A stretch of DNA of 14,057 nt, taken from positions 1 through 14,057 of the forward strand of contig JAPOOH010000148.1 of assembly GCA_026713505.1 (NCBI GenBank), given 5' to 3'. Positions 8,830 through 14,057 of the stretch are shown in pieces (the first letter of the stretch is position 1; each line of letters starts with the position of its first letter). The DNA comes from Chloroflexota bacterium. GTDB taxonomy: Bacteria > Chloroflexota > Dehalococcoidia > Lucifugimonadales > Australimonadaceae. The notes beneath the pieces are model-generated. The model was not told the DNA's origin. It saw nothing but the letters and a program-made list of their open reading frames with translations, and did not search any database. The translations under genes and the position numbers were made by a program.

Positions 8830-8843
8830 TGTAAGTGCATTGA
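8826..8843. promoter_or_regulatory. operator-like dyad over and upstream of the -35 box (TCAATG-N6-CATTGA)
   Basis: A second perfect 6-bp inverted repeat, again with a 6-bp centre (TAAGTG), begins one base after the first dyad ends and overlaps four bases of the -35 box. Centre-to-centre distance to the first dyad is 19 bp. The sequence differs from the first, so two regulators or one with relaxed specificity are both possible. Confidence 0.5.
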
Positions 8844-8862
8844 GCTCGACGCGGTGCTTGCG

Positions 8863-9411
8863 CTATGGAGTGTCTGAGTCGGCCTCAACGACGCGGGGCG
8901 GCTCAGTGACCAGCCTCGATATCACGTCCCCCCATGCGGCGTTGACTAGGAACACGGTGTCGTTGTTCGACTGCTTGACATAGTGTGCGCTGCCGTCCGG
9001 CGTGCGCCTTCCGATGAGGACGCGGAACTCGCCGCTCGGTTCGAGACCGATGATGACGGAGGCCATGGGAGGCTCCAGCCCGAGAGCGTCGAGCTCCAGA
9101 CCGTCCGGCAGGGTGCGCTCGATGCGCGGACCCGCCAGCAGGACCGGCATACCGCCCCAGCGCTCCTCATCGACGCTTTCCCCGACCTCATCGTCGAACC
9201 GCCACTCCTCGGCTTCCTCGTCCCAGACGAACGATTCGGCCATCCCGCCCTGCTCCACCCGTACGCTGACGATGTCTGTTGCCTCGATCTCGTAGAAGAA
9301 CGGCGGCGCCGTTCCCCTGGGCGGGTCGCTCCGGGTCTGCAGGTAGCCGACGACGGCGCCGAACGCCGCCATGAGGATGAGCACGAGGACGACGGTCTCC
9401 TTGCGGTTCAT
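8863..9411 (-). CDS. DUF4340 domain protein, partner of the Gld-type ABC module
   Basis: This 182-residue protein has a single N-terminal hydrophobic segment (about 6-24, after MNRKE) and an otherwise soluble, acidic domain predicted outside the membrane. The pattern fits DUF4340: an early ATDIVSVRVEQGG strand pair, FVWDEEAEEWRF (61-72), then ALGLEPPMASVIIGL and the glycine-rich VLIGRRTPDG...YVKQ...VFLVN segment. DUF4340 proteins are commonly encoded right after GldG-like genes, as here (7-nt gap), but no biochemical role is known to me. It is shorter than many members, which can carry two or more repeats of the unit. It is the last gene of the gld-type operon; the next gene has its own promoter. 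Confidence 0.85.
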   Translation of the reverse strand: MNRKETVVLVLILMAAFGAVVGYLQTRSDPPRGTAPPFFYEIEATDIVSVRVEQGGMAESFVWDEEAEEWRFDDEVGESVDEERWGGMPVLLAGPRIERTLPDGLELDALGLEPPMASVIIGLEPSGEFRVLIGRRTPDGSAHYVKQSNNDTVFLVNAAWGDVISRLVTEPPRVVEADSDTP

Positions 9412-9418
9412 AGCATGC

Positions 9419-11059
9419 CTAGCGCGTGCGGCCCCAGGCGACCGCCGCCAGGACGAGCGTCAAAACGGGCAGCACGAGCCAACCCAGCAGCCGCACCAGC
9501 GTGAGCTGTTCGCCGGTGAGTACCAGCGCGCGGAACTCGAGCGGCTTCGCCCGCACCTGCACGAGAGGAACGTCTCCCGCGAGCTCGTTGACCACGTTCA
9601 GGAAGAGGTCCCCGTTCGAGAGGGCAGGGAAGAAGCGGTTCGAGGCGAACTCGCCGTCGCCGAACACGCCCAACGTCCCCACGTTTGCGTCAGCCGCGTC
9701 CGGGGGCGGCTCGGTCAGCGGCCCGACCATCCTCATGATGACTCCCACGAGGAACGGTCCCGTCAGATCGTCGTTTCCGGGAGCGGTGGCGGAGATCTGC
9801 GCGGACGCGAAGGACACGGGGGTCGTCGCGGCAAGGAAGTCGAGGTCAACCAGCGTTGGCATCAGTTGCGGGTCGGTGAACAGACCCACGGGCGCGAGTC
9901 CCGGGAAGAGGGTGGAGTCAAGCTGTGATGTGATATAGGGCGCGGCGTACTGCGACGGCGTGATCAGGGGGATCCCCGGCGTGCCCGCGACGTGGCTTCC
10001 CGAATCGATCACGTAGCCGTCGCCAACGCTCACGCCCCCCTCCAGCACCCAGGCCCGCCAGGAGTCGTCGGCCTCGGGCTCCAGCAGCGCCAGGACCCCG
10101 CCTCCACGCTTGAGGTAGGAGGAGAGCGCCTGCTGTTCTCCCTCGGTGAGCGCAGTCATCGGAGACGGGATGAGCAGGACCGCCGCATCTTCGGGTACCG
10201 CTTCCTCCGCCTGCAGGTTGAGCGGCGCCACCTGGTAGCTGTCGTTCCGCAGCCCTTCGACTGCCAGCGCGAACCCCCGGTTGCTCGTGACGCCGGCGTC
10301 GTCGACTGCCAATTCGCCGTGCCCGGTCAGGACGTAGACCGTCTTCTGGTCGCTGCCGCTCGCCACCAGGAGCCCGGTGAGGAATGCCTGCTCAACGTTG
10401 CTGGCGGCGGGCGCGAAGTAGCGCGCACCCGCTCCAGTCGATTCGAACAACACGCCCGGGTAGCGGTCGACTCCCTTCTCGCTCGCCAGGACTGGGTCTG
10501 TTTCGGGGTCGACGAACCGGTACGCGAAGCGGCCCGGCGCGATGCGCTCGAACTCGCTCAGGAGGCTCTCGGTGCGGTCGCGCAGCGCGCTCTGGAGCGG
10601 GTCCACGTCCTCGAACCGTTCGACGAAGAACGCGGTCGCCTCAACCTTGTGGTCCAGGTCATCCAGCACCGTCCTCGTCTGCTCGGCCAGCGTGAACCGC
10701 TGGGAGAAGGTCGTGTCGAAGCGCACGTCGGTTCGCAGGGACAGGAAGTTGGCGACTCCGAGTATCGCAAGGAATGTCGCAAGCATGAGCGCGACGTTCA
10801 GGCCATACCTCCTCCTCCTCCTTGCGGTGGGGGAGTTGGACCGGCGGAGCGTGTCCAGGAGCGAGAGCAGCAGGGATCCGACGCCCGCGAGGGCGAGCCA
10901 GGTGCCGGTCGACTCGAGCGCCGGGATGAGCACGGAGGTCACCGCCCCGGTGACCAGCGCCACTAGCCCGACCCCTGCCGCGGCCACGGCAAAGGGGGCT
11001 GTGTCGAACAGCCTCGTCAGCGTCCTGATGAGGTTCCGCGGAGTCATGCCGCCCGCCAC
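9419..11059 (-). CDS. GldG-like auxiliary protein of an ABC-2 type transporter
   Basis: This 546-residue protein has hydrophobic segments near 22-47, 53-70 and 86-108 and one at the C-terminus (about 522-542), enclosing a large extracytoplasmic domain. The hallmark RFDTTFSQRFTLAEQT (113-128) just after the third segment and VYVLTGHGE (241-249) match the GldG family (PF09822-type). Such proteins accompany GldA/GldF ATPase and permease subunits; their biochemical role is unsettled. Two membrane segments before the usual GldG N-terminal one are extra. The start is a GTG at 11059, 13 nt behind the GldF-like gene; an ATG at 11047 in frame is equally plausible, and neither has a clear Shine-Dalgarno. 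In Bacteroidetes these genes were linked to gliding, but homologues occur widely in non-gliders, so export or envelope assembly is the safer guess. Confidence 0.88.
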   Translation of the reverse strand: MAGGMTPRNLIRTLTRLFDTAPFAVAAAGVGLVALVTGAVTSVLIPALESTGTWLALAGVGSLLLSLLDTLRRSNSPTARRRRRYGLNVALMLATFLAILGVANFLSLRTDVRFDTTFSQRFTLAEQTRTVLDDLDHKVEATAFFVERFEDVDPLQSALRDRTESLLSEFERIAPGRFAYRFVDPETDPVLASEKGVDRYPGVLFESTGAGARYFAPAASNVEQAFLTGLLVASGSDQKTVYVLTGHGELAVDDAGVTSNRGFALAVEGLRNDSYQVAPLNLQAEEAVPEDAAVLLIPSPMTALTEGEQQALSSYLKRGGGVLALLEPEADDSWRAWVLEGGVSVGDGYVIDSGSHVAGTPGIPLITPSQYAAPYITSQLDSTLFPGLAPVGLFTDPQLMPTLVDLDFLAATTPVSFASAQISATAPGNDDLTGPFLVGVIMRMVGPLTEPPPDAADANVGTLGVFGDGEFASNRFFPALSNGDLFLNVVNELAGDVPLVQVRAKPLEFRALVLTGEQLTLVRLLGWLVLPVLTLVLAAVAWGRTR

Positions 11060-11072
11060 GCCCGCTCGTTCA

Positions 11073-11783
11073 TCACACCCATCGCTTGCTCTCGACCGAC
11101 CGGACTGAGAGGAAGAGGAAGAGCGTGATGACGCTGAGGTAGTAGACGACGTCCGAGATGTCCACGACCCCTTGCCGCATGTCGGAGAATCGCGTCACGA
11201 GGGAAGCTTCCTCCAGCACCGTGGCGACCCAGCCGCCCGTCGCGGGCGCCGCGAGCTGCGTTATCGAGAGCAGGACCAGGATGCCGACGCCCAGGATCGC
11301 CGCGACTGTCTGGTTGGCGGTCAACGACGACGTCCACAGACCGACAGCGAGGGCCGCCGCGCCGTAGAGGAACAGGCCCAGGTAGGCTGAGGCGACCGGG
11401 CCGGAGTCGGGGGTGCCGAACCAGTACAGCAGCGCCGCGTAGAACACGGTCGCGAGCAGCATCAGCGCGTAGAGCGAGAGCACGCCGAGGTACTTGCCGA
11501 GCACGACCTGCCAGTCGCTCACCGGCGAGGACAGCAGCAGGTCGAGCGTGCCCAGGCGTCGTTCCTCGGCGAACAGCCGCATGGTGAGCGCCGGCGCCAG
11601 GAATACCATGCTGAAGGTGATGGAACCCACGTACCGGTTGACGGTCGCCTCCGGGAACGGCCTCGATATGCCGTCGATGAACAGGTAGCCCGTGATGGCC
11701 GTGAATACGAAGACGATGTCGTACGCTCCCGGCGACGTCAGGTAGGCAAGGGCCTCTCTGCGGGCGATGAGGAAGGTCTTCAT
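11073..11783 (-). CDS. GldF-like ABC-2 type transporter permease
   Basis: This 236-residue integral membrane protein has about six hydrophobic segments (near 20-38, 53-70, 97-121, 131-150, 157-176 and 212-228). Between the second and third lies the ABC-2 signature around LFAEERRLGTLDLLLSSPVS (70-89) followed by VVLGKYLG (93-100), the part that contacts the ATPase. The start MKTFLIARREALAYLTSP is typical for GldF/NosY-like permeases. The ATG at 11783 is 1 nt past the stop of the ATPase gene, with GGAG 7 nt before it inside that gene, so the two are translationally linked. Export rather than import is expected for ABC-2 proteins. Confidence 0.92.
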   Translation of the reverse strand: MKTFLIARREALAYLTSPGAYDIVFVFTAITGYLFIDGISRPFPEATVNRYVGSITFSMVFLAPALTMRLFAEERRLGTLDLLLSSPVSDWQVVLGKYLGVLSLYALMLLATVFYAALLYWFGTPDSGPVASAYLGLFLYGAAALAVGLWTSSLTANQTVAAILGVGILVLLSITQLAAPATGGWVATVLEEASLVTRFSDMRQGVVDISDVVYYLSVITLFLFLSVRSVESKRWV

Positions 11784-11784
11784 C

Positions 11785-12525
11785 TCAGGGCTCCGCCCGC
11801 TCTCCGGTGCCGGTCAGCGCCAGGAACACGCTCTCGGTGCTCGAACCCTCCGCGAGACCGGCGGCGGCGGTGATCTCCGGCAGTGTGCCGTCGGCGACGA
11901 CTCTGCCGCGGTCGATCACGACGATCCTGTCGCACCCCAGCGCGACTTCAGAGAGGATGTGGCTGCTGAGCAGGACCGCGTGCTCCCTGCCGATATTCGT
12001 TATCAACGAGCGCATCTCTATGCGCTGGGCGGGGTCCAGCCCGCTGGTCGGTTCATCCAGGATCACCACGGCGGGTTCGTGGATAACCGCCTGCCCGATG
12101 CCGACGCGCTGGCGGAAGCCCTTGGAGAGGGTGCCGATGCGCCTGTCCGCGTACTCCTCCGTGCCGACGGCTGCGATGACCTCGGAGACGCGTTCGGCGC
12201 GGCGCGCTTTCGGGACGTCTCGCAGGGCCGCCATGTAGGAGAGGTACTGCCTGACGGTCATGTCCGTGTACAGGGGTACCGACTCCGGCAGGTAGCCGAG
12301 ACGCCTCCGCGCGTCGGCTGAGTGGTCCACGGTGTCGAAGCCCGCGATGCGGGCGATGCCTGCGGTGGGCGGCATGAGACAGGCCAGGACCTTCATAGTG
12401 GTGGTCTTGCCCGCGCCGTTCGGCCCTACGAACCCCACGACCTCGCCCGTGTCGACGCGGAAGGAGACATCCCGGACCGCCTCCGCGTCCCCGTAGCGCT
12501 TGGATACGTTCTCGACCTCGATCAT
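11785..12525 (-). CDS. GldA-like ABC transporter ATP-binding protein
   Basis: This 246-residue ATPase energises the ABC-2 permease encoded next to it. It has Walker A GPNGAGKT (34-41), and the Q-loop position reads GYLPE (77-81) with glutamate, as in the GldA/CcmA-like group. The signature is LSKGFRQR (133-140), a usual variant of LSGGQ there. Walker B ends D157-E158 with PTSGLD after it, and the switch histidine is H189. A C-terminal stretch ending SSTESVFLALTG is the short regulatory tail common in this group. The ATG at 12525 begins MIEVENVSKRYG and no upstream in-frame ATG, GTG or TTG exists before the stop 93 nt back. No Shine-Dalgarno precedes it. It opens the minus-strand operon and is divergent from nuoE. 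Confidence 0.95.
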   Translation of the reverse strand: MIEVENVSKRYGDAEAVRDVSFRVDTGEVVGFVGPNGAGKTTTMKVLACLMPPTAGIARIAGFDTVDHSADARRRLGYLPESVPLYTDMTVRQYLSYMAALRDVPKARRAERVSEVIAAVGTEEYADRRIGTLSKGFRQRVGIGQAVIHEPAVVILDEPTSGLDPAQRIEMRSLITNIGREHAVLLSSHILSEVALGCDRIVVIDRGRVVADGTLPEITAAAGLAEGSSTESVFLALTGTGERAEP

Positions 12526-12707
12526 CGGGAGTTCGTGCTGCCTGATCTTCCGGGGGATGGGGTGCCAACAACCGGCGCACCTGTCGTGCCGCCGGTGGAT
12601 GCAAGCTGAATCCTCCTATCACTCTAGCAGTTTCGGCCGGAGCCGGTCTTCCGGTCACCCTTGCCCTGGCCCACCGGCGGGCGCCCCGAGGCAACACCTG
12701 CTCGTTC

Positions 12708-12736
12708 TTGTCCGTGCTCTGCCCGCGTGCTACGAT
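12708..12736 (+). promoter_or_regulatory. candidate promoter of nuoEF
   Basis: TTGTCC (12708-12713, four of six) and TACGAT (12731-12736, four of six) are separated by exactly 17 bp. Transcription would begin near 12743, about 37 nt ahead of the nuoE ATG. The match is only moderate, but spacing and position fit. Confidence 0.45.
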
Positions 12737-12746
12737 GCGGCACACC

Positions 12747-12768
12747 GTTCGTTAGGAATTTCACGAAC
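12747..12768. promoter_or_regulatory. dyad in the nuoEF leader (GTTCGT-N10-ACGAAC)
   Basis: Perfect 6-bp arms flank a 10-bp AT-rich centre (TAGGAATTTC), 11 bp ahead of the nuoE ATG and just after the predicted transcription start. The AT-rich centre in GC-rich DNA and the one-turn half-site spacing suggest a dimeric regulator site; an RNA hairpin in the leader is the alternative. Confidence 0.4.
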
Positions 12769-12779
12769 AGACGCTGCCC

Positions 12780-13307
12780 ATGACGACCACATCCAGACCG
12801 CATGGCGCTCCTGGCCCCGCATCGTCCGACTCCCTGCGTGAGCGGGCGCGCCGGGCCGTCGATGAGCAGCCCTCCACCACGGTCACCGTGCTCTCGTCGC
12901 TGCTCGCCGCTCAGGACGAGTTGGGCTATCTCCCCTATGAGGCCGTCGACGAGGTCGCGCGGCGCACCGGCGCCAGCGTCAACGAGGTTTGGGGCGTCGC
13001 GTCTTTCTACCCCAACTTCCGGTTCACGCCCCCGGCCCGCCACTCGGTCGAGATCTGCTGGGGGCCGACGTGCCACGTGCTCGGGGCGCAGCCCATCCTG
13101 CAGGGCCTCGTGCGCCATCTCGGCCTGGACGGGGAGGGCGACACGGAGGACGGCAGCATCTCGCTGAAGTACAACACCTGCCTGGGCGTGTGCCCGCACG
13201 CGCCCGCGATGAGCTTCGACCACGAACTGGCCGGGCGCGTCTCGCTCGATGAGGCGGTCAGCCGCGTCGAGCGCATCAGGACCGCCGACATGGGGCGGGA
13301 AGCGTGA
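12780..13307 (+). CDS. nuoE: NADH dehydrogenase-type subunit E, [2Fe-2S] (NuoE family)
   Basis: This 175-residue protein is the 24-kDa thioredoxin-fold subunit of NADH-oxidising modules. The N-terminal helical part includes LLAAQDELGYLP (41-52) and the family motif GVASFYPNFRF (72-82). The thioredoxin-like part holds the [2Fe-2S] ligands C93 and C98 (CWGPTC) and C134 and C138 (CLGVC), all four present with standard spacing. The length is normal. The ATG at 12780 lacks an obvious Shine-Dalgarno; no alternative start gives a better N-terminus. Its stop overlaps the next gene as GTGA. The same family serves complex I, NAD-linked formate dehydrogenases and electron-bifurcating hydrogenases, and the visible context does not decide between them. 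Confidence 0.94.
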   Translation: MTTTSRPHGAPGPASSDSLRERARRAVDEQPSTTVTVLSSLLAAQDELGYLPYEAVDEVARRTGASVNEVWGVASFYPNFRFTPPARHSVEICWGPTCHVLGAQPILQGLVRHLGLDGEGDTEDGSISLKYNTCLGVCPHAPAMSFDHELAGRVSLDEAVSRVERIRTADMGREA

Positions 13308-14057
13308 CGGACGCGTACCAGGTCCTGGAGCGGCGCGCCGCGGCGCAGTGGGACGCGCTGCACGCCAGACCGTGGGTGCGCATCGGCACGGGGCTGATGG
13401 GCGAGGCCGTAGGCGCACTCGAAGTGCTCGCCGCGCTGCGGGAAGCCGTCGAGCAGGCAGGCGTCGAGACTACGATATCCGAGGTGGGCACCACGGGGCT
13501 CTGCTACGCGGAGCCGATCGTGGACGTCCACGTTCCGGACGGTCCCCGCGTGCTCTACGGCAACGTCCGCCCGGAGCAGGTCGAGACCATCGTGCAGCGG
13601 CACCTCGTTGCCGGCGAACCGGTGACCGAGCTGGCGCTCGCGAGCGTCGATTCGAACGTGTCCGGCGTCCCGCGTCTCGAAGACCTTCCGATGATGCGCG
13701 GCCAGGTGCGCGTCGCGTTGCGGAACGCGGGGCACATAGACCCGACCGACATCGACCAGTACGTCGCGCGCGGCGGCTTCTCCGGCCTGGACAAGGCGCT
13801 CACGTCTCTCACGCCGGAGCAGACGCTGGACGAGGTCAAGAACTCCGGCCTGCGAGGCCGCGGCGGCGCGGCGTTCCCCACCGGCATGAAGTGGGGCTTC
13901 CTCGCGGGGAACCCAGCCCCGCAGAAGTACATCCTCTGCAACTGCGAGGAGGGCGACCCCGGCGCATTCAACGACAAGACCATCCTGGAGTCGGACCCGT
14001 TCACGCTCGTGGAGGGCTGCATCATCGCGGGCTACGCTACCGGCGCGAGCAACGGTA
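13304..14057 (+). CDS. nuoF: NuoF-type NADH-binding flavoprotein with N-terminal thioredoxin-like domain (partial, 3' end beyond right edge)
   Basis: The 251 visible residues form the front of a NADH-oxidising FMN subunit (HydB/NuoF type). Residues 1-125 are a thioredoxin-like domain as in fused NuoF/HydB proteins, but only C67 of its four expected [2Fe-2S] cysteines remains (RIGTGL at 26-31 and GTTGLC at 62-67). The NuoF core follows with FSGLDKALTSLTPEQ, the FMN motif GLRGRGGAAFPTG (182-194) and the NADH-site segment CNCEEGDPGAF (212-222). The C-terminal [4Fe-4S] motif lies beyond the window. It starts with GTG at 13304, overlapping the nuoE stop by 4 nt, so the two are translationally coupled. 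Together they would pass electrons from NADH via FMN to NuoE and a downstream partner. Confidence 0.94.
   Translation, partial: MTDAYQVLERRAAAQWDALHARPWVRIGTGLMGEAVGALEVLAALREAVEQAGVETTISEVGTTGLCYAEPIVDVHVPDGPRVLYGNVRPEQVETIVQRHLVAGEPVTELALASVDSNVSGVPRLEDLPMMRGQVRVALRNAGHIDPTDIDQYVARGGFSGLDKALTSLTPEQTLDEVKNSGLRGRGGAAFPTGMKWGFLAGNPAPQKYILCNCEEGDPGAFNDKTILESDPFTLVEGCIIAGYATGASNG

Larger units (their letters stand above)
12526..12779. other. divergent intergenic region between the gldA-like gene and nuoE
   Basis: This 254-bp gap must hold the start signals of both units. On the plus side I see a nuoE promoter candidate and a dyad, listed separately. On the minus side there is only an extended -10-like TGCTAGAGT (12621-12629) without a good -35 box, and an AGGAGG (12612-12617) that lies 87 nt from the gldA-like ATG and serves no in-frame start. 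No RNA gene or small coding region is convincing. Confidence 0.5.

Noticed and set aside
8863..12525. Gliding motility machinery
   Set aside because: Only the ABC-type Gld components are present; none of the core gliding proteins is seen, and these ABC families are widespread in non-gliding bacteria.
12053..12604. TTG-started frame behind the orphan AGGAGG, overlapping the gldA-like gene in another phase
   Set aside because: Its product is Arg/Pro/Gly-rich and unlike any domain I know, while the GldA-like frame holds every ABC motif.

Overview
The window is GC-rich, densely packed bacterial DNA with no rRNA, tRNA, IS element or CRISPR array that I can see. A lipoprotein with a Thr/Pro/Ala-rich linker behind its lipobox, a GldA/F/G-type ABC module with a DUF4340 partner, a UbiD-family decarboxylase and several amidohydrolase/peptide-transport genes together suggest a Chloroflexota genome (Dehalococcoidia/SAR202-like). 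This placement is an inference from gene style; no phylogenetic marker is present.

There are three transcription units. Unit A (minus strand, 8761 down to 1) reads: amidohydrolase_2 enzyme, family 5 solute-binding lipoprotein, DppB-like permease, DppC-like permease, a membrane-anchored SurA_N-like protein without a parvulin domain, DppD-like ATPase, DppF-like ATPase, and a UbiD-family decarboxylase cut by the left edge. Most junctions are tight (ATGA overlap between the ATPases, gaps of 7-61 nt elsewhere), with a 100-nt gap before the UbiD gene. A near-consensus sigma70-type promoter sits in front of the amidohydrolase (TTGACT, 17 bp, TATAGT). Two adjacent 18-bp dyads of identical 6-6-6 architecture cover its spacer and -35 box. 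The unit looks like a regulated uptake-and-processing operon: import by the Dpp-type transporter, then an amidohydrolase/decarboxylase-superfamily enzyme and a prenylated-FMN decarboxylase acting inside the cell, possibly on an aromatic or other unsaturated carboxylate.

Unit B (minus strand, 12525 down to 8863) is a four-gene ABC-2 exporter-type module: GldA-like ATPase, GldF-like permease, GldG-like auxiliary protein and a DUF4340 protein. Gaps are 1, 13 and 7 nt. The substrate is unknown and gliding need not be involved.

Unit C (plus strand, from 12780 through the right edge) encodes NuoE and the first 251 residues of a NuoF fused to an N-terminal thioredoxin-like domain, overlapping by GTGA. 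It is the NADH-oxidising diaphorase module of complex I, of an NAD-linked formate dehydrogenase or of a hydrogenase; the downstream genes that would decide lie outside. The N-terminal domain of NuoF has lost three of its four expected [2Fe-2S] cysteines. The 254-bp divergent region between units B and C holds a candidate nuoEF promoter and a GTTCGT-N10-ACGAAC dyad in its leader.
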